DNA from: an uncultured Bacteroidaceae bacterium
GTDB lineage: Bacteria > Bacteroidota > Bacteroidia > Bacteroidales > Bacteroidaceae
Direction of reading: 5' to 3'
NCBI GenBank assembly: GCA_905233465.1
Contig: CAJOEI010000017.1
Span: 1-53,656 of the forward strand
DNA: 53,656 nt
Positions 42,085 to 51,063 of this stretch are shown here, piece by piece. Within the stretch, counting starts at the first letter, position 1. Each line of letters starts with the position of its first letter. The notes beneath the pieces were generated by a model that searched no databases, had not been told where the DNA came from, and saw nothing but the letters and a program-made list of their open reading frames with translations. The translations under genes were made by a program, and so were the position numbers.

Positions 42085-43449
42085 TTGAACAAACCATCAA
42101 TACCCAAAGGCACACGTGACTTCAGCTCCGCTGAGATGGCGCGTCGCAACTATATATTTGACACCATCCGCGACGTCTACGCACTATATGGTTTCCAGCA
42201 GATAGAGACACCGGCAATGGAGAACCTCTCCACCCTCATGGGCAAGTACGGCGAAGAGGGTGACAAACTGCTTTTCAAGATTCTCGACTCTGGCGACTTC
42301 CTCCGTGGCGTGGATGCTGCAGCATTAACAGAGGGCGGCACACCGCGTCTGGCAGCCTGCATCTGTGAAAAAGGCCTTCGCTACGACCTCACCGTACCTT
42401 TCGCGCGCTATGTCGTACAGCACCGCGATGAGCTCACACTGCCTTTCCGACGCTATCAGATACAACCTGTGTGGCGTGCCGACCGACCGCAAAAGGGACG
42501 CTACCGCGAGTTCTACCAGTGTGATGCCGATATCGTGGGCTCCGACTCACTACTAAACGAAGTCGAGCTCATGCAGATTCTCGATGAAGTGTTCCGTCGT
42601 CTCGGGATTCGCGTGGCCATACACATCAACAACCGTAAGATTCTTGCCGGTATAGCTGAAATAATTGGTCAAGCCGACAAAATCATGGACATCACTGTGG
42701 CCATCGACAAACTGGACAAGATAGGTCTCGACGGCGTAAATGCTGAGCTGGCCGACGCAGGTCTCCCTGCCGAGGCCATAGAACGCCTGCAACCTATCAT
42801 CCAGCTCAGCGGCACCAACGAGGAGAAGATTGCCACCATGCGTCAGGCGCTGGCCGACAGCGAGACAGGTCAAAAAGGAATTGACGAAGTGGAGTTTGTC
42901 ATCTCCACACTTGGTTCCGTCGCTCCCGACATGACTGCTGTCGTCGAACTTGATCTCACGCTGGCACGAGGCCTGAACTACTACACCGGCTGCATTTTCG
43001 AGGTCAAGGCTCTTGACGCACAGATGGGTAGCATCAGCGGCGGTGGACGATATGACAATCTCACCGGCATCTTCGGCATGCCTGGACTGTCGGGCGTGGG
43101 CATCAGCTTTGGTGCCGATCGCATCTACGATGTCATGACTACCCTCGACCTCTTCCCTGCCGCCGCAACGCAGACGACACAACTGCTGTTTGTGAACTTC
43201 GGCCCTGCAGAAGCCACATACGCCATGCAAGCACTCACGGCTTGCCGTCGCAGCGGCATCCGTGCAGAGATATATCCAGACGCAGCCAAGATGAAGAAGC
43301 AGATGCAATATGCCAACGCCCGTCAAGTGCCGTTCGTGGCACTGGCTGGCGAGACTGAGATGGCAAATTCATCTTTCACACTAAAGAACATGACCACAGG
43401 CGAACAAGCCACTGTCAATATCCAACAGCTCATTTCCGCTATCAGCTGA
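42085..43449 (+). CDS. hisS: Histidine--tRNA ligase
   Basis: 454 residues, class [55 protein letters not shown] (motif 2 region), [36 protein letters not shown] and [10 protein letters not shown] (motif 3 region) are characteristic. The start is TTG 42085; no ATG or GTG fits and it gives the normal N-terminus. The 3' end overlaps convergent cysQ by 8 bp. Confidence 0.95.
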   Translation: MNKPSIPKGTRDFSSAEMARRNYIFDTIRDVYALYGFQQIETPAMENLSTLMGKYGEEGDKLLFKILDSGDFLRGVDAAALTEGGTPRLAACICEKGLRYDLTVPFARYVVQHRDELTLPFRRYQIQPVWRADRPQKGRYREFYQCDADIVGSDSLLNEVELMQILDEVFRRLGIRVAIHINNRKILAGIAEIIGQADKIMDITVAIDKLDKIGLDGVNAELADAGLPAEAIERLQPIIQLSGTNEEKIATMRQALADSETGQKGIDEVEFVISTLGSVAPDMTAVVELDLTLARGLNYYTGCIFEVKALDAQMGSISGGGRYDNLTGIFGMPGLSGVGISFGADRIYDVMTTLDLFPAAATQTTQLLFVNFGPAEATYAMQALTACRRSGIRAEIYPDAAKMKKQMQYANARQVPFVALAGETEMANSSFTLKNMTTGEQATVNIQQLISAIS

Positions 43450-44203
43450 CAATAAACCAGGGGTTGTGCAGGTCTTCCTTGTTATATCGCAACTCCTCAC
43501 CGCTGATGGCATCCACCATCCTACAGCCGGCCGCCAAAGCTATTGCGTGGCCGGCTGCTGTGTCCCATTCCATCGTCGGAGCATGACGTGGATAGACATC
43601 TGCAAGCCCCTCGGCAACCAGACAGATTTTCAAGCTGCTGCCTGAGGAGACAAGATCTAAGTCTGGATGGCGCTGCCGTAGCTCGTTTATGTAAGCTTCT
43701 GTGTCTGCGCTGAGATGGCTGCGTGAGGCCACAACAGTAAAAGGTCGCGGTTCCGGCGCAGCACCCTCATGGGGAGTATGCAACACCGCCGCCTGACCAT
43801 CGTTTGTGGCTACAGCACCATAATAGAGTTCATCCTTGGCCGGTACATAGATGACACCCATCACGGGTTTGCCGTCCTCCACCAGAGCTATGTTCACTGT
43901 GAACTCGCCGTTGCGCTTGATAAATTCCTTTGTGCCATCCAACGGATCCACAATCCACAGCCGCCGCCAATGGCGACGTTCCTCATAAGGCGTATGGGCA
44001 CCTTCCTCGCTCAGTATCGGTATGCCAGTATCTGCCAGCAGACTCACAATGCGCTCGTGCGCAGCCTTATCGGCACGCGTCAACGGCGAGTTGTCAGCTT
44101 TGCGCTCGATGCCGAAGTCTGCTGCCGGGTCGGTATATATCTGCATTATATCTGCACCTGCGAGTTGTGCTGCCCGAATAGCAAGTTCTAATAGTGATGT
44201 CAT
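43442..44203 (-). CDS. cysQ: 3'(2'),5'-bisphosphate nucleotidase CysQ
   Basis: 253 residues from ATG 44203 ([20 protein letters not shown]). Inositol-monophosphatase fold: [29 protein letters not shown] (metal Glu), [21 protein letters not shown] (the D-P-L-D-G-T metal site) and the late [25 protein letters not shown]. It hydrolyses PAP/PAPS, protecting sulfur assimilation. The longer open frame upstream crosses the tRNA promoter and is excluded. Confidence 0.93.
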   Translation of the reverse strand: MTSLLELAIRAAQLAGADIMQIYTDPAADFGIERKADNSPLTRADKAAHERIVSLLADTGIPILSEEGAHTPYEERRHWRRLWIVDPLDGTKEFIKRNGEFTVNIALVEDGKPVMGVIYVPAKDELYYGAVATNDGQAAVLHTPHEGAAPEPRPFTVVASRSHLSADTEAYINELRQRHPDLDLVSSGSSLKICLVAEGLADVYPRHAPTMEWDTAAGHAIALAAGCRMVDAISGEELRYNKEDLHNPWFIVS

Positions 44204-44253
44204 GATGTGATATCGGATATTAGCATTAAAAGTAAAAAAAATACTAGCAATAA

Positions 44254-44285
44254 TTTGGTCATAAAAGAAATTTGCCATACCTTTG
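44254..44285 (+). promoter_or_regulatory. Promoter for tRNA-Met
   Basis: TTTG (44254-44257), 20-nt spacer, TACCTTTG (44278-44285): exact consensus. It is followed by the short inverted repeat CATTTGAGGAAATG (44292-44305) and then the tRNA. Confidence 0.85.
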
Positions 44286-44311
44286 CACCCGCATTTGAGG
44301 AAATGCCTCAC

Positions 44312-44385
44312 GGCGGGATAGCTCAGCTGGTTAGAGCGCATGATTCATAATCATGAGGTCATGGGTTCAATCCCCATTCCCGCTA
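44312..44385 (+). tRNA. tRNA-Met (CAT)
   Basis: A 74-nt cloverleaf. Acceptor GGCGGGA/TCCCGCT with a G-U end pair, D arm GCTCAGCTGGTTAGAGC, anticodon stem CATGA/TCATG around loop TTCATAA (anticodon CAT), T arm ATGGG-TTCAATC-CCCAT. CCA is not encoded. The normal acceptor pairing excludes initiator tRNA; an Ile2 (CAT) identity cannot be fully excluded. Confidence 0.93.
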
Positions 44386-44408
44386 CACAGCCGCAAATGC
44401 TGACAATG

Positions 44409-44441
44409 AGGAACTTAACCTGCAGGTTAAGTTCCTTTTTT
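44409..44441 (+). terminator. Intrinsic terminator after tRNA-Met
   Basis: AGGAACTTAACC-TGCA-GGTTAAGTTCCT followed by T5-6: a perfect 12-bp stem 23 bp after the tRNA. Confidence 0.92.
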
Positions 44442-44459
44442 GTTGCACATGTTTCTTGT

Positions 44460-46595
44460 TTAGTACACTACTGCTGCACATTGTGGTTGCAAGGTCAGTG
44501 TGATGCGTCCGCGTTTGTCAGTCTTGAGTTGTGCGGCAGTGGGTGTGGAGCCGTTTGAACCGTCGGTGAGTAGGAGAGCTTTATCAGGGGCGAAACCACT
44601 GAGCATACTCAGGTCTATGGTTACGGTTTTGGGTGCTGCTTCTGCATTCATGGCACAGACGTACCAGCGGTCGGCATTACGTCGTGCGAGAACGATGTAC
44701 TTACCAGGGTAGCCTTCTATGAATCGTGTCTCGTCCCACGTAGTGGGGACTTGCTTCATAAAGTCAATTTCGAACTGAGGTTGTTCGGTGAGGTTGCGGG
44801 GCGTAAGTGCGAAGTTCTGTCCGCTGCATTGGAAGGCGATGGCTGTTGCGAGCTCAAAGACATCGCTTGTGCGGCGTGTGTTGCCCTTGTCTGGGTCACG
44901 ATGCAGGCGACGTTGCAGCACAGTGCCACCATACTCCATCGAGCCTACGGCATTGCGCACAAATGGATGCAGGCAGGCATGACGCGCTTCCATGTCACAG
45001 AATCCCTGGCTGAAGTATAGGTTCTCGCTGGCCAGCACGGCTTCGGAGCCGCAGTAGTTGGGATACATACGTTCCCAGCCTCGCGGTAGCGTGCAACCGT
45101 GACAGATAACTTGGATGCCATAGTCGTTGGCATCACTAAGAAGTGCTTCGTACAGGCGCATGGTCTCCTGCTTGTCACCTGCAAAGAAGTCGACCTTGAT
45201 GCCTGCCACGCCATGCTTCTGCAACCAACGCATCTCCTGCTTGCGTACGATGGAGTTGTGCATGCACTGGCGGGCACACTGAGGTGCATCGTTCCATCCG
45301 CCGTTGCTATTGTACCACACCCACGGACGCACGCCTTTCTGCTTGCAGTAGGCAAAGAGACGTTCCATACCCTCGCGACCGATGTTCTCATACCAGCCGC
45401 CGTCGATGAGACAACCTTCCCAGCCGAGGTCGGCAGCAAGGTCGATGAAGCGTACTTGGTCATCGTAGTTGATGCTGGCATCCTGCCAGAGAATCCATGA
45501 CCATGTGTTGCGTGAGCCTTTGTAGTCTATGCTGGGTTCATATAGCGGTTCTACCACATCCCATGTGATTGTGGTCTCAACGATGGGCTTCAGCGACGGA
45601 CCAAAGGTTATGGTTCGCCATGGTGTGATGCCAGCCTGTGCACTGTTTGGTGAGATGCGGCTGTCAGCGATGCCAAGCTGTGCGCCCGTGCTACCGAAAC
45701 CGTTGTTCTCGCCTTCCATAGGAAAGGCGATGGTGAAGAGCCCGTCAGGAGTGGCATCGCTGAGATGGCTGCCGCAGTAGCCACTGCTGACACCTGTCTC
45801 GGAGATGAGGAGCCAGCTGTCTGTGGTGGCTTGGGAACCGCTTCTCGCACCACCCTTGCCTGGAACCTTAAACAGACACGGGAAGGTCCATCCGTGGCCA
45901 TACTGACTGCGTGTGGTGATGGGTTTGTCCCAAATATAGTTTTCCTCGTAGCTGGGCTTGGTGCGCTTCCAGCCTATCATCGGGTCGCTCTGTGGACAGA
46001 TGAAAGCCGTGGCATCGGTGGGCAAACGGAAACCTGAAGCCTCACCGGTGACGACAATTGCCGATGTCTCACCCGTCTGTATGAAACTGTAGCAATAGGC
46101 AATGTTATTATTGAATACACGGAAGTGCACGGCCATCTGCACGCCGCTCTTCTTAGCCGCGGGCGTGGAGAGCATGAGATTGTAGTCATTGTTCTCGGTG
46201 GTGATGTCGCTCTGCTTGCCCTGACGCAGGTGATATGTCTGACGGATAGGCTCATCTGACTGACTGTCCTGAATGAAGACGAGGTCCTTGCTGAAGTCGG
46301 CCACGTTGGTATATACGCCGAGTGGCGAATCCAGCAACATGGGCACGTCGAGCGTGTCAGCCTTCATGCCTTTCTTCTTGGCCTTCACCACTGTGCGGTA
46401 GCCGGCAGAATAGCTAAGGTGTCCGTCAGCCAGCTTGACATCAAGGTATGTCAATCCATCAGGGGAGAACACTCGCGTCGTCTGCTGTGCAGACACGCTC
46501 GGTGAAATAATAAATAAGAACAGGAGAATTAAAGACCCTCCCCTCACCCTCCCTATAAGGGAGGGAGTTGAATGTTTTTGACTGGATGTATTCAT
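44460..46595 (-). CDS. Glycoside hydrolase family 97 enzyme
   Basis: 711 residues. The n-region of the signal peptide is lengthened by a palindromic element (HSTPSLIGRVRGGS) before the hydrophobic LILLFLFIISPSVSA. An N-terminal beta-sandwich is followed by a (beta/alpha)8 barrel: WEGCLIDGGWYEN, VRPWVWYNSNGGW, HGVAGIKVDFFAGDKQETM, VICHGCTLPRGWERMYPNY and the C-terminal sandwich. Asp469 in KVDF is placed like the nucleophile of the retaining (alpha-galactosidase) subgroup, unlike SusB-type inverting enzymes (inference). It sits with PL11, a TonB receptor and GH51. Confidence 0.9.
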   Translation of the reverse strand: MNTSSQKHSTPSLIGRVRGGSLILLFLFIISPSVSAQQTTRVFSPDGLTYLDVKLADGHLSYSAGYRTVVKAKKKGMKADTLDVPMLLDSPLGVYTNVADFSKDLVFIQDSQSDEPIRQTYHLRQGKQSDITTENNDYNLMLSTPAAKKSGVQMAVHFRVFNNNIAYCYSFIQTGETSAIVVTGEASGFRLPTDATAFICPQSDPMIGWKRTKPSYEENYIWDKPITTRSQYGHGWTFPCLFKVPGKGGARSGSQATTDSWLLISETGVSSGYCGSHLSDATPDGLFTIAFPMEGENNGFGSTGAQLGIADSRISPNSAQAGITPWRTITFGPSLKPIVETTITWDVVEPLYEPSIDYKGSRNTWSWILWQDASINYDDQVRFIDLAADLGWEGCLIDGGWYENIGREGMERLFAYCKQKGVRPWVWYNSNGGWNDAPQCARQCMHNSIVRKQEMRWLQKHGVAGIKVDFFAGDKQETMRLYEALLSDANDYGIQVICHGCTLPRGWERMYPNYCGSEAVLASENLYFSQGFCDMEARHACLHPFVRNAVGSMEYGGTVLQRRLHRDPDKGNTRRTSDVFELATAIAFQCSGQNFALTPRNLTEQPQFEIDFMKQVPTTWDETRFIEGYPGKYIVLARRNADRWYVCAMNAEAAPKTVTIDLSMLSGFAPDKALLLTDGSNGSTPTAAQLKTDKRGRITLTLQPQCAAVVY
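46534..46568 (-). repeat. In-frame C/G palindromic element P2 (start of the GH97 gene)
   Basis: GACCCTCCCCTCACCCTCC then CTATAAGGGAGGGAG on the plus strand; arms CCCTCCCT/AGGGAGGG around ATA. It is translated in the minus-strand gene as PSLIGRVRGGS, before the hydrophobic core of the signal peptide. Confidence 0.85.
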
Positions 46596-46628
46596 ATGTT
46601 AGAATAAATTTGATTTATTGCGTCTTAT

Positions 46629-48695
46629 TCAGAACTGCCAGCCTCGGAAGAGGCGGCCGCTACCTTCAAGCTCCGTGCCAAAGTAGAAACCTACATTTGT
46701 TGGCTGGTTGTAGCCCACGTTCTGCATGGTCACGCTGTGGCGATAGACGGGGTCGTTGAGGAATGTGTGGAAGCGGTAACGCGTCGGCATGGTACTGACA
46801 TATAGACGCAGATGTTGGCTGTCCGGAGTACGCGCAAGGACTTCCTCACGCCAGTCACCGATGACGTCGGCACACAAGCAAGGATTGGACTTCGTGCCGT
46901 TGTTGAAGGCTGTGCCGCTGAGCTTGAAGATGGGTGGGCAAAATGGCGAACCGGTGAAATCGAAGGGTACAGACCCACCCCCTGCCCTCCCTGTTAGGGA
47001 GGGAGCAGAATCTTTTGAAGGCAGCGAACGTCCAGAGTCACTGGTAACCGCTCCCTCCCTAACAGGGAGGGCGGGGGGAGAGTCTGCCCTATATTTACTT
47101 ATTTCCTCATGGTCAAGCATTTCGCGCAGCAGGTCACCGTCCCACCAGATTCCGAAGTTGATAGGTATGCGTGCGGCGCTATCAACGACCTTGCCACGCA
47201 CGTCGCAGATGCCGCCGGAGGCCGACGACCACATCTCCAGTCCTGGATTATGTGGATTGATGTCGGCAGCCATGCAACGTCCGACGTCCTTGGACGAAAG
47301 AATCTGGAAAATGACCTGCCCCGTGGCAGCATCGCGGAAGTCCGAACCGTCGCGCTTGTTCTCGTGGCAGTCCCACACCTGAAGCGCATCATCATTGGGC
47401 ATGAACGCCGTCAGGTGCATGGCATCGCCGTGGCCGAAACCCGTATTATACAGCCCCGTACCATCGTGGTCCACGGCCATCGAGCCATATGTGATCTCGT
47501 CACAGCCATCTCCATCAACATCACCCACACGCAGGTTGTGGTTGCCTTGTCCGGCATAGTCGTTCCAACGCGGATCATCAGTGTCAAATACCCATCGCGT
47601 GGTGAGCTGCGTGCCGTCGTAGTCGTAGGCCGCCAACACCGAACGTGTGTAGTACCCACGGCAGAATATCGCGCTCAGATGCTGGCCGTCGAGATAGGCA
47701 CATGCAGCCAGAAAGCGGTCGCTGCGATTGGCGTAGTTGTCGCCCCATGCACGCAGGTCGCCGCGTTCGGGGATATATGGAGCAGATGCCACAGCGCGTC
47801 CTGTACGTCCATTGAAAACAGTGACATATTCAGGTCCGCGGTCGATGAAGCCGCCGCGACGACGTTTGGCATCTGGTCCGCGAAACTCCTCTCGAGGATA
47901 GTGGTTAGCGCCATAGTGTGTGTCGGCGTTGGGCTTGACACGATGGTCAGCCTCAGCATCACCCAACACCGCACCCGTGCCGTCGACGGTGCCGTCGCTG
48001 GTGCGAACAAGCAGTTCGGCACAGCCGTCGCCGTCAAGGTCGGCCACGATGAAGGGGGTATAATGTGCTCCGCTACGGATGTTGCGGCCCAGATTGATGC
48101 GCCACAGTCGCTGGCCGTCCAGCGTCAGCGCATCGAAGATAGTAGGTGACGTGAGGCCACTCTGACTGTTGTCGCGGCTGTTGGAAGGATCCCACTTCAG
48201 CACTATCTCCATGCGACCGTCGCCGTCGAGGTCGGCCATCGCAGCATCATTGGCGATGTAGCCCACGCGGTGGCCCTGGTCGTCGGTGAGCGAGTCGGGC
48301 GGAGTAAGTGGTATATCGATGTATCCGACAGGGGCATTGGCCGGCAACGTCCACGAGCCTACAGATGTCAACTTGTTGTGATGAGCCTTGGGCTCAACAA
48401 CGCGCACCCTGTACTTCACCTTATCAGGACTTGGGTTGTAGTCTACAACAAATGTCGGGTTTGTGGCTGTGGTTCGTGCTATGACTTTCGAACCTCTCAG
48501 CACCTCAAATGTGGCATCTATAGGGTCGGTGTCGAGATACCGCCATGAGATTGCTACGCTGTCCGACGTTGTGCGCACAGCGACAACGCCACGGTCGAGG
48601 CGCTCGCGCTGCAGGCGGCTGTAATCATAATGTGTCTGTGCTGCGATGCTCTGCACTGCCACGAGTGCCAAAGCCAGATATAGATTTCTTCTCAT
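46629..48695 (-). CDS. Rhamnogalacturonan lyase, PL11, with palindromic-element insert
   Basis: 688 residues from ATG 48695 (MRRNLYLALALVAVQSIAAQ signal peptide). PL11 hallmarks: LDRGVVAVRTTSDSVAISWRYL, NDAAMADLDGDGRMEIVLKWD, FIVADLDGDGCAELLVRTSD, NHNLRVGDVDGDGCDEITYG, DVIGDWREEVLARTPD and MQNVGYNQPTNVGFYFG. Residues ~537-575, between the HEEISKY and FKLSGTAFNN segments of the propeller, derive from two inverted C/G palindromes (SPPALPVREG ... PSLTGRAGGGS). It cleaves the rhamnogalacturonan-I backbone. It is 33 bp upstream of GH97 in the same direction. Confidence 0.93.
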   Translation of the reverse strand: MRRNLYLALALVAVQSIAAQTHYDYSRLQRERLDRGVVAVRTTSDSVAISWRYLDTDPIDATFEVLRGSKVIARTTATNPTFVVDYNPSPDKVKYRVRVVEPKAHHNKLTSVGSWTLPANAPVGYIDIPLTPPDSLTDDQGHRVGYIANDAAMADLDGDGRMEIVLKWDPSNSRDNSQSGLTSPTIFDALTLDGQRLWRINLGRNIRSGAHYTPFIVADLDGDGCAELLVRTSDGTVDGTGAVLGDAEADHRVKPNADTHYGANHYPREEFRGPDAKRRRGGFIDRGPEYVTVFNGRTGRAVASAPYIPERGDLRAWGDNYANRSDRFLAACAYLDGQHLSAIFCRGYYTRSVLAAYDYDGTQLTTRWVFDTDDPRWNDYAGQGNHNLRVGDVDGDGCDEITYGSMAVDHDGTGLYNTGFGHGDAMHLTAFMPNDDALQVWDCHENKRDGSDFRDAATGQVIFQILSSKDVGRCMAADINPHNPGLEMWSSASGGICDVRGKVVDSAARIPINFGIWWDGDLLREMLDHEEISKYRADSPPALPVREGAVTSDSGRSLPSKDSAPSLTGRAGGGSVPFDFTGSPFCPPIFKLSGTAFNNGTKSNPCLCADVIGDWREEVLARTPDSQHLRLYVSTMPTRYRFHTFLNDPVYRHSVTMQNVGYNQPTNVGFYFGTELEGSGRLFRGWQF
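46972..47009 (-). repeat. In-frame C/G palindromic element P3a (inside PL11)
   Basis: Plus-strand GACCCACCCCCTGCCCTCC then CTGTTAGGGAGGGAGCAGA; perfect 8-bp arms CCCTCCCT/AGGGAGGG with GTT between. It is the left member of an inverted pair. Confidence 0.9.
47049..47084 (-). repeat. In-frame C/G palindromic element P3b (inside PL11)
   Basis: CGCTCCCTCCCTAACAGGG then AGGGCGGGGGGAGAGTC: the inverted copy of P3a, 39 bp away. The pair plus the spacer encode about 38 extra residues in the lyase. Confidence 0.9.
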
Positions 48696-48720
48696 TGTCG
48701 CTTTTTGTTGAATGACGCGA

Positions 48721-48728
48721 CAAAGATA
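48721..48728 (-). promoter_or_regulatory. Promoter -7 box for the PL11-GH97 genes
   Basis: Minus-strand TATCTTTG, 25 bp upstream of ATG 48695. Confidence 0.6.
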
Positions 48729-48845
48729 GCGAAAAGTTGCAAACCACGCTTTGCAGGCAAGATGTTTTTGGACATGATAGACGAAATTCATAACTCATTG
48801 GTCAAAAAACACTATTATCATGACCGTTATCTACACTTTTTATCC

Positions 48846-48853
48846 TACCTTTG
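48846..48853 (+). promoter_or_regulatory. Promoter -7 box for the TonB receptor
   Basis: TACCTTTG, 38 bp upstream of ATG 48892. It implies the start codon is downstream of it, not the upstream in-frame ATG at 48820. No cobalamin-riboswitch-like sequence fits in the short leader. Confidence 0.6.
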
Positions 48854-48891
48854 CCCCATCAAAGGCATACACATCATGCCAGACGATTATC

Positions 48892-51060
48892 ATGTATTCC
48901 AATAAAACTATCAATCCCATTGCCCAGGCAACAACGTTTCGTCGGTTCTCACGCGGCGGATGGTGCGTCTTCGCGAGCCTGAAGCGTCCCGTGCGCATCG
49001 GTGTGCTGACAGTGGCCATGCTTGGTAGCGTGTGCATTGAGAAGGTTGAGGCCATATCCATTGCCACCACCAACGACGATGAGCCTCTGACAGCATCCGA
49101 CGAGCACGAACTCTCGGAAGTCACCGTTGCTGGCACTCTGGCGCCACTGACACAACTGCAGTCGGCGCGCATCGTAGGCGTCATCACGCGCCAACAAATC
49201 GAAGCATCGGCGGCGCAGACCGTCAATGACTTGTTGAAATTAGCCTCGGGCGTAGATGTCCGTCAGCGCGGAGGCTTTGGTATTCAGACGGACATCAGCA
49301 TCGATGGCGGCACGTTCGACCAAATCACTATTCTACTGAACGGCACCAACATCAGCAATCCCCACACAGGACATCTGGCAGCAGACTTCCCCGTGAGCCT
49401 CAGCGACATCGAGCGCATTGAGATTCTCGAGGGAGCAGCATCCCGCGTGTATGGCGCCGCTGCGTTCGGGGGAGCGATAAATATTGTGACAAAAGCCTCA
49501 CCCCCAACCCCTCTCCAAGGGGAGAGGGGAGTATATACTTTCGAAGGTGCGGCTCATGGTGGCAGCTACGCCACCTTTGGCGGTGAGGCAAGGGTCACAT
49601 TATCAAAGTTAACCTCTCCCCTCCCTAACAGGGGAGGGGTTGGGGGAGGGGCTTCCCTCTCCACATCCTACCAACGTTCTGACGGTGCCGTGCCGAACTC
49701 CGATTTCCGTCGCGGCAACGTCTATCTGCGTGGCGAATGGCGACCCACATCAGAGGTAGCGTTTGACCTTCAAGCTGGCTGGAGCAAGAAAGACTATGGC
49801 GCCAACACATTCTATTCTGCCGCCTACCCCAACCAATGGGAAGCCAACGACCGCTACCTCGTCAGCATTGGTGCCACCACACGCGGCCGCGTGCGCCTGC
49901 GGCCCGAAGTGTACTGGCAACGCTCCATGGACCACTTCCAGCTCATCCGCGACACATCGACAGGCGAGAACCACCACCGAACCGATGTCGCAGGCAGCCA
50001 CATCACGTTGGATTTCCAATGGACAGCGGGCCACACAGCCATCGGAGCTGAGGTGCGAACGGAGGGTATATACAGTACAAATATAGGACGTCCCCTCCTT
50101 ACCTCACCCAAGGGAGAGGAGAGCGGCTTATATACCCACCACGACTCCCGCACCAACCTGTCCGCCAACCTTGAGCATACACTCGTCCTCGACCGCCTAA
50201 CCCTCTCCGCTGGCCTCCTCGCCTTCAAGAGCCTTAACAACCACTCAAAGGTAACCACTCCCATCCATAACAGGGAGGGGCAGGGGGGTGGGTCCGCCCT
50301 CTACCCCGGCCTGGACCTCGCCTACCGTCCCGCTCCAGGATGGAAACTCTTCGTCTCCTACAACAAGGGATTCCGCCTACCCACGTTCACAGACCTGTAT
50401 TACAAGGCACCAACCCACGAGGGCAACGTCGGACTGCGCGCCGAAGAGAGTCACAGTATGCAGCTCGGAGCCACATACAATCTTCGTACCGACAAAGTGG
50501 CGTTTGATGCCAAGCTCCGAACGTTCTATCACCGCGGCACGCACATGATAGACTGGGTCATGTACAGCCCCGACGATGTATACCACAGCGCCAACTTCGA
50601 CCTCGACAACATCGGGCTGCAGACAGAAGCAAGCATCAGCCCCACCCCGACGGGAATAGGGAAGGGGCTGGTGCGAAGATTATCGGTGGCCTATACCTAT
50701 ATATATCAGCATCGCCGCGATGACATCAGCATCTGGAAGTCCAACTACACGATGGAGTATCTGCGCCACAAACTCGTAGCGACGCTCGAGCACCGCATTG
50801 TCAGCAACCTCACGGCCGCATGGAGCCTGCGATGGCAAGACCGCATGGGGGCGTATATCCTCTATGAGCAAGGTGCTGCGACCGGACAACTCGTCGACTA
50901 CGCGCCCTACGCCATCCTGGATGTGAAGGTGCGATGGGCAAGGCAGCACTACGAACTGTGGTTCGAAGGCACCAACCTCACAAACCACACCTACTACGAC
51001 CTTGGCAACGTTCCTCAGCCGGGCATCGTCGTGCTGGCAGGTGCCCGGCTAAGGTTCTGA
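48892..51060 (+). CDS. BtuB-like TonB-dependent outer-membrane receptor with five palindromic inserts
   Basis: 722 residues. A long N-terminal segment (KTINPIAQATTFRRFSRGG, VFASLKRPVRIGVLTVAML) precedes the mature protein and resembles extended signal regions of BtuB-type receptors. The plug has IVGVITRQQIEASAAQTVND, LLKLASGVDVRQRGGFGIQ, GGTFDQITILLNG and RIEILEGAASRVYGAAAFGG. A 22-strand-type barrel ends in VVLAGARLRF. There is no SusD partner, so it probably imports a cofactor- or oligomer-sized ligand by itself (inference). Residues ~202-214, 241-254, 400-411, 455-467 and 582-593 come from C/G palindromes. Its 3' end is 4 bp from that of convergent GH51. Confidence 0.92.
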   Translation: MYSNKTINPIAQATTFRRFSRGGWCVFASLKRPVRIGVLTVAMLGSVCIEKVEAISIATTNDDEPLTASDEHELSEVTVAGTLAPLTQLQSARIVGVITRQQIEASAAQTVNDLLKLASGVDVRQRGGFGIQTDISIDGGTFDQITILLNGTNISNPHTGHLAADFPVSLSDIERIEILEGAASRVYGAAAFGGAINIVTKASPPTPLQGERGVYTFEGAAHGGSYATFGGEARVTLSKLTSPLPNRGGVGGGASLSTSYQRSDGAVPNSDFRRGNVYLRGEWRPTSEVAFDLQAGWSKKDYGANTFYSAAYPNQWEANDRYLVSIGATTRGRVRLRPEVYWQRSMDHFQLIRDTSTGENHHRTDVAGSHITLDFQWTAGHTAIGAEVRTEGIYSTNIGRPLLTSPKGEESGLYTHHDSRTNLSANLEHTLVLDRLTLSAGLLAFKSLNNHSKVTTPIHNREGQGGGSALYPGLDLAYRPAPGWKLFVSYNKGFRLPTFTDLYYKAPTHEGNVGLRAEESHSMQLGATYNLRTDKVAFDAKLRTFYHRGTHMIDWVMYSPDDVYHSANFDLDNIGLQTEASISPTPTGIGKGLVRRLSVAYTYIYQHRRDDISIWKSNYTMEYLRHKLVATLEHRIVSNLTAAWSLRWQDRMGAYILYEQGAATGQLVDYAPYAILDVKVRWARQHYELWFEGTNLTNHTYYDLGNVPQPGIVVLAGARLRF
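49496..49531 (+). repeat. In-frame C/G palindromic element P4 (TonB receptor)
   Basis: CCTCACCCCCAACCCCTCT then CCAAGGGGAGAGGGGAG; perfect 9-bp arms CCCCTCTCC/GGAGAGGGG around AAGG (49508-49529). Translated SPPTPLQGERG. Confidence 0.92.
49613..49651 (+). repeat. In-frame C/G palindromic element P5 (TonB receptor, inverted)
   Basis: CCTCTCCCCTCCCTAACAGG then GGAGGGGTTGGGGGAGGGG: opposite orientation to P4. Translated TSPLPNRGGVGGGA; the frame used avoids the TAA present in another frame. Confidence 0.92.
50089..50124 (+). repeat. In-frame C/G palindromic element P6 (TonB receptor)
   Basis: CGTCCCCTCCTTACCTCACC then CAAGGGAGAGGAGAG: a shortened relative of P4, in the same orientation. Translated TSPKGEESG. 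Confidence 0.75.
50256..50292 (+). repeat. In-frame C/G palindromic element P7 (TonB receptor, inverted)
   Basis: CACTCCCATCCATAACAGGG then AGGGGCAGGGGGGTGGG: like P5/P3b with two arm mismatches. Translated TPIHNREGQGGGS. Confidence 0.85.
50637..50670 (+). repeat. Degenerate C/G palindromic element P8 (TonB receptor)
   Basis: Arms CAGCCCC (50637-50643) and GGGGCTG (50664-50670) enclose ACCCCGACGGGAATAGGGAA. Translated SPTPTGIGKGL. It is the most diverged of the set. Confidence 0.6.
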
Positions 51061-51063
51061 CGC

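Noticed and set aside
48729..48891. Cobalamin riboswitch upstream of the BtuB-like receptor
   Set aside because: The leader after the -7 box is under 40 nt and no conserved B12-box-like sequence is seen.
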